Source: Chenopodium formosanum
Lineage: Eukaryota > Streptophyta > Magnoliopsida > Caryophyllales > Amaranthaceae
Assembly: GCA_024500155.1 (NCBI GenBank)
Contig: CM044869.1
Location: 53,151,898 to 53,215,897, forward strand
Reading direction: 5' to 3'
DNA length: 64,000 nt
Shown here: positions 10,017-20,054 of the stretch, in pieces
Layout: every line of letters begins with the position of its first letter
Numbering within the stretch: position 1 is the stretch's first letter
Made by a program: the position numbers and the translations under genes
The notes under the pieces: generated by a model
The model's input: only the letters and a program-made list of their open reading frames with translations
What the model was told of the DNA's origin: nothing
Database searches by the model: none

Positions 10017-12435
10017 ATGGCTTCCTCTATGGCTTTCAAGCCCTTCACCGGCCTCCGCCAATCAACACCTTCCACCACCCATGAAACCACCTCCTTCAAA
10101 TCCATCAAGATTTCCCCTAAAATCAAGGCTAGCATCACTAGCCCCAAGGTAATCTTGTCATTTCTCTTACTCCTTTCCGTCGATAATTAATAGTCACGTA
10201 TACTGTTTTAGAATGTTCCGCATAATTTGTCACATTTTCGTAGTAGAAATAGACTATGCATTTCCATCTAGCAAATTAATTTATCCACTAATAAAATATA
10301 TAAGCAGATAGTAGAAGCCCATGATTGATTTATTTTAATCCAAATGAACATAACATATGCTCTCAGTCTTTGCCAATGTGTCGTCTAGACATTATTGGTT
10401 AATTATTGTAAAGATTGATAAAATATAAAATATATTCTTGGACCTCAACCAACGGCCTCAGTTTAAGCTTTTGGTTGAGATGGTCTTTTGACTAATGGGT
10501 TAGCACTAAAACAGCTGACAGGGCGCAACCTGCGAGTGGCGGTGATAGGTGGTGGACCAGCCGGAGGGTGTGCAGCAGAGACACTAGCAAAAGGAGGGAT
10601 CGAGACGTTCTTAATCGAGCGAAAGATGGACAACTGCAAGCCATGTGGTGGAGCAATACCATTATGTATGGTTGGAGAATTCGACCTACCATTAGACATA
10701 ATAGACAGAAAAGTGACAAAAATGAAGATGATTTCACCCTCAAATGTGGCAGTTGACATTGGTCGTACCCTTAAGCCGCACGAGTACATTGGTATGGTGC
10801 GGCGAGAGGTTCTTGATGCTTACCTTCGAGAGAGGGCGACCGAGTCCGGTGCCACGGTTATCAATGGGTTGTTCTTGAAAATGGATATGCCAGAATCGTC
10901 TGATGCTCCTTACCAGTTGCATTACACGGCTTATGATGGTAAGACGGGCGGAGCTGGTGAGAAGCGGACTTTGGAAGTGGATGCTGTGATTGGTGCTGAT
11001 GGGGCTAATTCCAGGGTTGCTAAGTCTATTTCTGCTGGTGATTACGAATATGCTATTGCCTTTCAGGTAGTATTCTATTTGATTCAATTCTTATCGTATT
11101 CAGTTATATTGGTTTGCTCCAATTGGATTACCTCGGATTTCACCTGAAATCAATTGACCTGATATGGGAATGACATGAAAAATAACTACTTGTGTTTGTT
11201 AGTTGTTAGCATTATTGTTGATAATGTTTGTTGCTACTTACTAAGGCCTAACCGCGTAAGTTGGTTTAATATGTGTTATAAAATTACAAAGTACATAATT
11301 AGTTGTTGGTGGATGGTAATTATGGATAATCTACCCTTGATAATATGGGAAGGTAACGGTAAGTATCATGTTGTCGTGATCAATTTGCGTAACCAATTGC
11401 ATTTGATGTCCATTTATTGAACAAGAAAATGTGATTAGTTATTGACTAAAATGATGTTCTTTCAGGATTTTCACATCATAGAAACAATTATCTGAGCTAA
11501 ATAGCTTAGATTGATTAAAGAAAGTAGTAATTTACGAATTTGATGGAGTAATGATGATCTTGAACTCATTACAAGAAGAGATGTCTTGAACCCTGAACTT
11601 AAATTTCTTATGATATAAATGTTCTGTTTGGACAGCTTGCTGATACATCTAATTGATTACAAAATGATGATTCAATAGCATGTATAAACTTTCTAAGAAA
11701 AACTTGACTTATATACGATTTCATCATTCACAGGAACGTATCAGGATACCCGACTCAAAGATGACCTATTATGAGGACCTAGCTGAAATGTATGTAGGGG
11801 ATGATGTCTCACCAGACTTCTATGGTTGGGTATTCCCCAAGTGTGACCACGTAGCAGTTGGCACAGGGACTGTGACCCACAAGTCAGACATCAAGAAGTT
11901 CCAATCAGCAACAAGAACACGAGCCATGGACAAGATTGAGGGGGGCAAGATCATCCGAGTGGAAGCTCACCCCATCCCTGAGCACCCTCGCCCAAAACGT
12001 GTTCAAGGGCGAGTAGCATTGGTTGGGGATGCTGCAGGGTATGTGACAAAATGCTCAGGTGAGGGGATATACTTTGCAGCCAAGAGCGGAAGGATGTGTG
12101 CAGAGGCGATTGTGGAGGGTTCTGAGAATGGAAAGAGATTGGTTGATGAAGGAGACTTGAGAAAGTACTTGCAGAAGTGGGACAAGAAGTACTGGCCTAC
12201 ATACAAGGTGTTGGATGTGCTGCAGAAGGTGTTTTACCGCTCGAATCCCGCTAGGGAAGCGTTTGTGGAGATGTGTGCGGATGAATATGTCCAGAAGATG
12301 ACTTTTGACAGTTACTTGTATAAGACTGTGGTTCCTGGGAATCCATTGGATGACTTGAAGCTTGCAGTGAGGACAGTAGGGAGTTTGGTGAGAGCGTATG
12401 GTTTGAGAAGAGAGATGGAGAAGATTGATGCTTGA
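10017..12435 (+). CDS. CHLP: geranylgeranyl diphosphate/chlorophyll reductase, chloroplast
   Basis: Three exons, 10017-10148, 10515-11066 and 11734-12435, all in phase 0, give 461 residues, the usual size for the plant enzyme. It reduces the geranylgeranyl chain to phytyl with NADPH, supplying phytol for chlorophyll, tocopherol and phylloquinone at the thylakoid. Residues 1-44 are a Ser/Thr/Lys-rich transit peptide. The FAD-binding GGGPAG motif is at residues 56-61, followed by the family signatures CKPCGGAIP and, near the C-terminus, GDAAGYVTKCSGEGI. A CT-rich leader and a TATATCC box near 9901 precede the ATG. Exon 2 is joined at CAG/CTG so that PK is followed by LTGRNL. The open frame runs slightly upstream of that acceptor, so the exact splice site is inferred. 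Intron 1 ends in a transposon-derived stretch (10413-10490). Confidence 0.96.
10413..10490 (+). repeat. LTR-like fragment next to CHLP intron 1 acceptor
   Basis: Related to 2917-2983 in the GDSL gene; both end with TTTAAGCTTTTGGTTGAG or a close variant. Its edge is only about 25 bp from the predicted 3' splice site at 10514, so the branch-point region of CHLP intron 1 probably lies in or beside transposon-derived DNA. Confidence 0.5.
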
Positions 12436-14489
12436 GAGCCGTGATATTCTTCTGATATCAACTGCACTCTTGATAATTTCAGTCTGGGGTGCTTTAAACT
12501 TGTAATGTAAGTAGCGAAATCTGGTTTAATAGGATATTTGAGGCTGAATCTGTAATGAATTATGTATATTTTGCATTTTCAACTGTTGATATTGCTTTAC
12601 TTCAACTGTAAAACTGTCACTGTGACATTCAAAACCCACTGTATCCCTCTGTTGGGCCAAATCTTTGTAGGGAATTGAATAATGCAGGAGATTATCATTC
12701 ATGGCATCTATCGATATAAGTTGCTTTGACATCCAAGCACAGGCTGGTTTTGTTACTGAAGTAATTATGTCAGATGAAAATGATCCTCAGAAGTCAGATC
12801 AGTATGAAACATGTAACATTATGTAATTGTCTGGATCATCGTATGATGGATCCCTCTTCGATTCCATTTAAATATATGGTATGTATAAGAGCAATGCTCG
12901 TGAAAATTGGTCTCACTTAGAACACAAACTTTCTTTAGCTAACAGTAGGAAGGTGAACAAGGATACTTTACTCTCATTACCATGTAGGAAGGTGTTGCCT
13001 CCACACGTCGTGACTCACAAGTCTTAACCATTATGTGTATTTAATGAACATATTTACAATGTACGATGGTTACATAAGAAAAACACCAAGGATGTGCTCA
13101 ACAGGAGATATAACCAGCGGCTACATACAGAATAGGATTCAGCGCAGAGGGTTGCTCAGTGTTTGTGGAGGCAGAGGTCACACAGTGGTTAGTTACTAGA
13201 TAGTTGTAGCCTTGTACAAAGTTAGTTAGCTATCAAAACACTTTGTATTGATAAGTTTTAATTAGAAGGATTTAGTATAGAGTTAGATATGATTGTACAT
13301 CACTTTGTTGTCAATTTTCGACTTGAAATTGATTTGGAAAATATATTTACTTACATCATTAATAAATTCTTAGGCCTATGGCTAGTAAATTACCATGTAA
13401 AATTTTTGATCAATTAATTGATAAATTTCTATTTTTTGTGGTCAACGGACAATGAGATAAGATAAGATGGTGTGGATAAGTACTTTTTAATACTCCTTAG
13501 TCCTTACATACATAGCTGGCTAACAAGAGAGGTGAGGCTAGCTTAATTAAAAATCCGAGTGAAGGAGTTTGTGTTGTATGTTTTAAAAATATATAATTTA
13601 GCTATTTGTATTAAGAGATATAAAGCGTTAAAATTATGCACTAATTAGTAAGTAAGTCTAAATGTTACAGCTAAAAGTGAGCAGAAGAAGTATGAGTTAT
13701 CATGTTTGATCCCATATCAACCCGACCTCTTCATCCACTTTGAATGGGGGCAAATATATGTTGGGCGAGCTCTACCCAATATATTGGCCCAATAGGCTGT
13801 ATAACAACGTTGAAGACATTTAACTTGTTATTATTGAAAGAGACTTAATAGGCTCAAGCTAACAAAGTAACAATATATGGTTATGGTCTATGTTAATCAT
13901 TGCTATATCATGATATCAACAAACAGAGGATTCCCTTCACATATCAAAATAATAATCATATAAAAAAATATATAATAAAGTTAAGAAACTAGTAGATGTA
14001 GATAGCTGAAAAAGGCCAAAAAAAGAGAGGTGTGTAGTTGCTCATCTTGCTGCCTGTTTGTTGCTCCAATTCCAACCGGTCGAATACTAAGGACTTGCAT
14101 ACAGTTTGCCTTTACCAGGTTTCTCTCTCTCTTTTCTTTTAACTTCATTATCGGTCGATTTTCGTGAGCTGTAATTTGCATAAAATGGTACTGCAATTTT
14201 TATTCAGAAAAGATACTAGTATTTAGACTAGTTAGTTACAAGTTACTGTATTGATATGGGAAACTAACAAGTTTATTGCTTAAGAAGTTTAAAGTGACTT
14301 AGAATAATACCTTGTTGTATTAATAGATGATACAAAATGAGGAAGTTCAAGGTAGTACAATACCAATAGCAACCAAGTAATCAATTTGCTGTCATAAACA
14401 GTTTTTCACAGTTTCTAAGATAATATGATCAATACTGCTTCTAAAATTGTGCCAATATGTGGGTTTTATTGGTTCTGTAGGACTCCAGA
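12436..14489 (+). other. CHLP 3' region and malate dehydrogenase 5' region
   Basis: The first 250 bp or so are probably CHLP 3'UTR. The rest is AT-rich with no gene found. A splice-acceptor-like TTCTGTAG ends at 14480, 9 bp before the malate dehydrogenase ATG, so that gene may have a 5'UTR intron. A pyrimidine-rich leader near 14118-14140 could be part of the first, non-coding exon. This is inference. Confidence 0.45.
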
Positions 14490-15728
14490 ATGGCAGCAAG
14501 AGCAGCAGCGACCTATTCGATTGCATCCCCGTATGTCAATCCTAAACCCTACCTTCCTCATCAGATAAAGCCGGCAACTATAACTGTAAATTCCCAGTAC
14601 CCTCTCAGAGGTTTCAGTGGCCTAAAGGCTGCTACTGATGTAACTTGTGAATCAGAAACTTCTTTCTTAGGAAGGGAAAGTAATGCAGCTCTAGTACGAA
14701 CTTTTTCTCCAAGATCTCAAAAGTACTGTAAGAATTACCAACATCACTTAAACCCTCAAGCATCGTATTACAAAGTGGCTATCCTAGGTGCTGCAGGAGG
14801 AATTGGACAGCCTCTCTCGCTTCTGGTCAAAATGTCTCCCTTAGTTTCGGACATAAATCTTTATGATATAGCCAATGTGAAAGGAATTACAGCAGATGTT
14901 GCTCACTGCAACACACCAGCTAAAGTGATCGGTTTTACTGGGACTTCTGAGCTTGCTGACTCTTTGAAGGGTGTGGATGTTGTAGTCATCCCTGCAGGAG
15001 TCCCACGGAAACCTGGTATGACTCGGGATGACCTCTTCAACACAAATGCCAGTATTGTCAAGAGTTTGATCGAGGCTGTTGCTGATAACTGCCCTCAAGC
15101 ATTCATCCACATAATAACTAACCCAGTGAACTCCATGGTTCCCATAGCTGCAGAAGTACTGAAGCAGAAGGGAGTTTATGACCCGAAGAAGCTCTTTGGA
15201 GTTACCACATTAGATGTTGTTAGATCAAACACATTTGTTGCTAAGAAGAAAAACTTGAAGCTGATTGATGTTGATGTTCCCGTGGTGGGAGGGCATGCCG
15301 GGATTACTATTTTGCCCCTCCTGTCAAAAACAAGGCCATCAGTGAGTTTCACCGATGAAGAAGTGCAAGAATTGACTCTGAGAATCCAAAATGCGGGGAC
15401 AGAAGTGGTGGAGGCGAAGGCTGGAGAAGGTTCTGCTACACTGTCAATGGCATATGCTGCTGCGAGATTTGTGGAGTCATCTCTGAGGGCTTTGGATGGA
15501 GATGCAGATGTTTATGAGTGTGCTTACGTAGAGTCAAATTTGACTGAGCTTCCATTCTTTGCCTCACGGATTAAGCTTGGGAGGAAAGGTGTTGAGGCTT
15601 TTATTCCCTCAGAGTTGCAGGGCTTGACTGAGTTTGAAGCCAAGGCGTTAGAGGCTCTAAAGCCTGAACTCAAGGCAAGTATTGATAAAGGGGTGGCTTT
15701 TGTCCACAAGCAACCTGTAGCTGCATAA
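14490..15728 (+). CDS. plastidic NAD-dependent malate dehydrogenase
   Basis: A single uninterrupted exon of 412 residues. The enzyme interconverts malate and oxaloacetate with NAD(H) in plastids, where it keeps redox balance, mainly in the dark or in non-green tissue. The first 90 or so residues are a Ser/Arg-rich transit peptide. The Rossmann glycine motif GAAGGIGQ lies near residues 99-106, the substrate-binding loop IPAGVPRKPGMTRDDL carries two arginines, and the active-site motif VGGHAGITI places the catalytic His at 269. It lacks the Cys-bearing N- and C-terminal extensions of the NADP-dependent enzyme, which fits NAD specificity. The intronless structure matches the Arabidopsis homologue At3g47520. 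It is convergent with the downstream PPR gene; the two stop codons are about 1.2 kb apart. Confidence 0.96.
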   Translation: MAARAAATYSIASPYVNPKPYLPHQIKPATITVNSQYPLRGFSGLKAATDVTCESETSFLGRESNAALVRTFSPRSQKYCKNYQHHLNPQASYYKVAILGAAGGIGQPLSLLVKMSPLVSDINLYDIANVKGITADVAHCNTPAKVIGFTGTSELADSLKGVDVVVIPAGVPRKPGMTRDDLFNTNASIVKSLIEAVADNCPQAFIHIITNPVNSMVPIAAEVLKQKGVYDPKKLFGVTTLDVVRSNTFVAKKKNLKLIDVDVPVVGGHAGITILPLLSKTRPSVSFTDEEVQELTLRIQNAGTEVVEAKAGEGSATLSMAYAAARFVESSLRALDGDADVYECAYVESNLTELPFFASRIKLGRKGVEAFIPSELQGLTEFEAKALEALKPELKASIDKGVAFVHKQPVAA

Positions 15729-16339
15729 ACTTGAGGAGATTGACACAATAATTCATGTTTGTAATTCTGACTCTTACAATTGTGTATGCTTATCAGTCTG
15801 CAGTTCACACAGTCCATCTAACTAATTTTCAAGAGAAGTAATTAAAACATGCAGCATTTGATACTTGTGCAAGGCTAAGTTCAGCAAGAGGCTTCATTTG
15901 GTTTAAAAAATTCTCATTTTTAAGAATGAACTGTTTGATTTTCTGGTTTTTATTTGATAAATATTTTCCTGTAAATAGAAGTTGTTCCTGCAATTAACAG
16001 ACTAGTTCCCCATAAATAGAAACGGCACATATGAGGTATCGAACATATAGATAAAACTATAAAAGTCAAGAAAGTGCACAAACAGCTGCAATTCATATAG
16101 TTTCTCTTCTGGAATATGTGCTTCTCAAATTCATAAGAATCATAAGAATATCATAGGATTGAAAAATACTCCATGACAGCACACAGCTACCAATTATACA
16201 TCAACCCAGGAAAAGTTGTTTCTGTCAGCAAGTTGGCTATAATTTGAAGTGTTAATTTACTAATATGTTTCAAGTATTATACTCAATCTGGACGTAGATC
16301 ATATAACTGCTCCATTACATCATAATTCATAAACTTCAG

Positions 16340-16386
<47 letters not shown>

Positions 16387-16912
16387 CGAAACCTATCATA
16401 CAGCTCAATTCCAACTTCATACATCAAGGATCAAGCTCTTGAATTATGATTGACCAAAGACCTGAAGCTGATATATATATATGCACTTGGAAAAGTTTTT
16501 TAGTCTTAAATCTCACATCTACCATCTTCAGCATAACCCTTTAGTGTGCCTTGTGCACTAAAAACTGGTTCAACCTGAAGCAAAAGCCTCTCCATCAAAA
16601 GAAACCCAATTAAACAGCTATTACTATCTTCCCTGGTCCAAAAGGTGACAGACAAAAAGGCTTGCAGTCATTAATCTAAGTGACTGTATTATCAGTCATA
16701 ACATTGATGGCGATGTTCCTCAGACTCTTCAAATTCACCACAATTTCTAGACAGACCTTTCGACATGTATATGGACACTTGACATTTTATTTTGGATCAA
16801 AATCATGGAACTTTCACTAAATATCCAAGCCAGCCACTTGGACACGTATCTGCGTCCAAGAAGAGTCCTTGAGTCCGAGTAACATGGTGTACTACTACTT
16901 GCCTAGCATACC
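15729..16912. other. 3' regions of two convergent genes
   Basis: No gene seen. It contains an almost pure T tract of about 40 bases (16341-16381) and a short AT dinucleotide run near 16470. The T tract has no clear target duplication, so I leave it as a simple repeat. Confidence 0.55.
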
Positions 16913-18841
16913 TTACCAGAAGTCATCACAGGAGCATTTTCCTTCTCTAAAATGATGAATCCTGTTTGGATCACTGATTATCACTTTTCGATTATAAACA
17001 GCAGAAAAAACCTTAGCAAAGTTGTGGCAATCATCACAAATCTGAGCACTGTTGGCAACTCTAATTGTTGTGCTAGGGGGAGTAGAGAGGACTCCAAAAG
17101 CAATAGCTAGTTTTTCACTATGAGAAGAGACTGCAGTTTGCTTCTCAATCAAATCTAAGTCATGTAATTCTGATGATGCTTCTGGTACATATCCAGCAAT
17201 CTTCAATTGTTGCAAGATTTCATTGAGCATTTTATATATCTCATCCTTGCGTGGATGTGAAACATTGCCAACAACAAATTTATGCACCATTCCCTTTACT
17301 TCAATAGTACTACACCCCGCTGTAAAGATTCCTTGTTCTTCCATAAATTTCCTTAGTTCTCTCACTTTATCCCATTTGCCATTTGAAGAATAAGTATTCA
17401 ACAGCAGAATATGATCCCCTGCCTCTTGGGCCTTAAGTTCCGTTATATGCTCAATCACTCTTTCTGCCAAGCCAAAATTCTTGTGCATTCTACAAGCCAT
17501 GAGCAAGGTCCTCCAAACTTTAATGTCCGGTTTATCTTCCATGGACATAACTAGATCATATGCTTGGTCAAGTGAGCCAGCACGACCTAATATATCAACA
17601 ACACACCCATAATGATGGATATTCGGATGTATCCCAAACTCCTGAGTCATCTTCTCAAAAATCAGCAAACCCTCATCCAGCAACCCTCTATGACTGCAGG
17701 CATATAATACCGTGGTAACAGCCTTAGCATCAGTGGCAATGCCCATCCTATGCATCTCCCAAAACAGTTCAATGGCATGTTTCCCATACCCATTGATCCC
17801 AAAGCCTGATATCATGGAACTCCACGAGACCAAGTTCTTTGTAGGCATTCTTTCAAAGATACAATATGCATTGTCCACACACCCACACTTCGAATACATG
17901 GTAATAAGAGCATTACTTAGCCTCATTGACATACCATAACCATTTTTCTCCATGTAATTCACAACACTCCTACCAAAATCTAGCGCGCCTAAATCACCAC
18001 AAGCTTGAATCAATAGCAAGCAAGTAACTTCATCAGGTCTACAATCTCTTTCCAGGGTCAGCATTGATTTATACACAGACAAAGCATCTCTAGTCCTCTT
18101 ATTATTCACAAAACAAGAAATCAACGCGTTATAAGCAACCGTATCTCTGTGAAGCATATCATCAAACACCTTACACGCATCATCAAACCGCCCACAACCC
18201 GAATACAACTCCATCAAAGAAGTCATCAAAACACAATCTCTCTCATACCCATCAACCAAAACACTCTTATGAATCTGCATTCCTTCAATCAAAGCAGAAT
18301 TCCTAGTACAACAATCAAGACAAAACGAAAGGGTAAGCTGATTCGATTTGACAACTTCCCGCTTCATCATCCGATAAAACCTAACCCCATCAGAAGGGAT
18401 TTCACTACAAGAAAAGGCCCTAATCATGGTATTATAATGCAACGAAGTAGGCATAAAAATCTGGTTGAAAATTCGAAAAAGGTACCCAACATTCTGAGGG
18501 CAAATTCTGACAGCTCGAGCAAGGAACTTGAGAGAAAGACGAGGATGTTGAATAAGATCAGTGCAGATGAATTGGGTATGGAGTTGAAGGAAATGGGTAT
18601 AAGTAGAACAAGATTGTATGAGAGAGAACAAGTGTTCTCTTCTTTGGAGGTGGGATTCTAGGGTTTGCCGCCATTGATGATGTTTCTGAAATCTGGGCTT
18701 TTCAGGAATAAAGTTCGGAAGAGTTGCAGAGTGGTCTTCTTCAAGAAGAGAGAGAGAAGAGGAAGAAGATGAAGAGAAGAGACGAAGGAAGAAAATGGAG
18801 GTGACGGAAGGACGAAGAAGGGAAGTTGGGGTCATAGGCAT
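16913..18841 (-). CDS. DYW-class pentatricopeptide repeat protein
   Basis: An intronless gene of 642 residues. The N-terminus (Arg and a run of Ser, few acids) looks like an organelle targeting peptide, probably mitochondrial. It is followed by a series of PLS-type PPR repeats (for example the stretches with YNALISCF and WSSMISGFG), then E/E+ and DYW domains. The DYW deaminase-like domain keeps the zinc ligands HSE and CDDC and ends in CSCDDFW, so the last triplet is DFW and not DYW. Such proteins bind single RNA sites and direct C-to-U editing in organelles; the target cannot be read from the sequence. It lies next to plastid malate dehydrogenase, as At3g47530 lies next to At3g47520 in Arabidopsis, which supports orthology. 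The start at 18841 gives the longest frame and a plausible transit peptide. Confidence 0.95.
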   Translation of the reverse strand: MPMTPTSLLRPSVTSIFFLRLFSSSSSSSLSLLEEDHSATLPNFIPEKPRFQKHHQWRQTLESHLQRREHLFSLIQSCSTYTHFLQLHTQFICTDLIQHPRLSLKFLARAVRICPQNVGYLFRIFNQIFMPTSLHYNTMIRAFSCSEIPSDGVRFYRMMKREVVKSNQLTLSFCLDCCTRNSALIEGMQIHKSVLVDGYERDCVLMTSLMELYSGCGRFDDACKVFDDMLHRDTVAYNALISCFVNNKRTRDALSVYKSMLTLERDCRPDEVTCLLLIQACGDLGALDFGRSVVNYMEKNGYGMSMRLSNALITMYSKCGCVDNAYCIFERMPTKNLVSWSSMISGFGINGYGKHAIELFWEMHRMGIATDAKAVTTVLYACSHRGLLDEGLLIFEKMTQEFGIHPNIHHYGCVVDILGRAGSLDQAYDLVMSMEDKPDIKVWRTLLMACRMHKNFGLAERVIEHITELKAQEAGDHILLLNTYSSNGKWDKVRELRKFMEEQGIFTAGCSTIEVKGMVHKFVVGNVSHPRKDEIYKMLNEILQQLKIAGYVPEASSELHDLDLIEKQTAVSSHSEKLAIAFGVLSTPPSTTIRVANSAQICDDCHNFAKVFSAVYNRKVIISDPNRIHHFREGKCSCDDFW

Positions 18842-20054
18842 AGGTGCTGGACTTGGCGCCTAAACTTGGTGAATTTGCAACTTTACACAAATGTTTGTCA
18901 TTTTATTCAACCCCATATTCAATATTCTAAACAATGTCACATTTTTAATTTACGAGTATTTTTTTATTAATCAGACTCTTACAATATTTAAACTTGTGTT
19001 GCGTATAAATAGACGGGAATATTCATAGATTATTCATATTAGTAAAGGGAAATTGATTTTAGATTTTAATTATCAATTCTAAAATTTTAATCAACTAAGG
19101 TAGTTGACATCTACGCTATATATAAAAAAAAAAAAAAAAGGCCTTTTTGATTTATGTTTTCTTTTAGCACCAAAAACTTTATGCTTTGAAAGTCATGAGC
19201 ATGGTAGTTTATTCAAAACCTAGCTTAAGACTTTATCCTATCAAAGACTCTTCCAAATTAGGGATAAAATCAACCTAAACCTAGAGATAGCAGCTAAAGT
19301 GTTTGTATCAACACCTAGTAGAAATTGTACTTGTATGTATGTGTTAGAGATATGAGATATAGGAAAATATATGTGTGATATATTTTCCGTAAATATCATT
19401 AAGAGAATAATATATTTAGGTTTTTTATGTTAACATATTATTTTGAGAATATATTTTTAGGGTTTATGGTTCGACTAGTATATCTTTTAGGAAGAATAAT
19501 GATCAAGCAATACAAGCCATTCTATTCTCTCTTCTCTCTAATTTGTTAGTATGCCATTCTTTTTGTTCTTAAATATTGCAAATGAAATATTAAGTTAAAA
19601 TAGCTTCTTATTGAAATCTTAAGAATTCTATAATATTTTCAAAAATTTTCCATTGGATTCTTAAAGATAAGAAAAATAATCATGTGAATAATTAGTTATT
19701 GGTAAGATAAAAATAGTATCAGTAGAATATTATTCAGTAAATAGTTAAATGGTTAGATATATTAAATGTCATTTTATATGGAGATTTCCCTATGTATATA
19801 CATTGTCGTTATTTTTGATAAATTATTTGCCTTGTATTTCTTCTAGAGTAGAATACGTACATGTGCAGGTTCTTATTGCTAGTAATAATAATAAGAAAAA
19901 CGTCTAAACAAAAATTACATCAGTTAAACCATTCTTCTTCTCTTCCATCTAGATTAAGGTAACTAAAGAAAAGTTGCAACAGAGTTGCAAGATGTAACTC
20001 TGATTAATTATTTTCCCCTCTAAATCTAAACTTATATCACCATGAACAAATTGA
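18842..20054. other. intergenic between PPR and RKD genes
   Basis: AT-rich. It contains the PPR promoter, the RKD 3' region and a possible short solo LTR (19342-19548). No coding potential was recognised. Confidence 0.5.
19342..19548 (+). mobile_element. possible short solo LTR
   Basis: A 207-bp segment begins TGTTAGAGATATGAG and ends CTCTAATTTGTTA. It is flanked by GTATG at 19337-19341 and 19549-19553, a 5-bp duplication as expected of LTR elements. The start and the CTCTCTTCTCTCT run near the end resemble Copia LTRs. Against it, the last two bases are TA and not CA, and a 5-bp match can occur by chance. Confidence 0.35.

Noticed and set aside
16341..16381. T tract as another micro-retroposon
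   Set aside because: No direct repeats of useful length on its two sides.
18149..18661. 170-codon plus-strand frame
   Set aside because: Antisense shadow of the PPR gene, with no family features.
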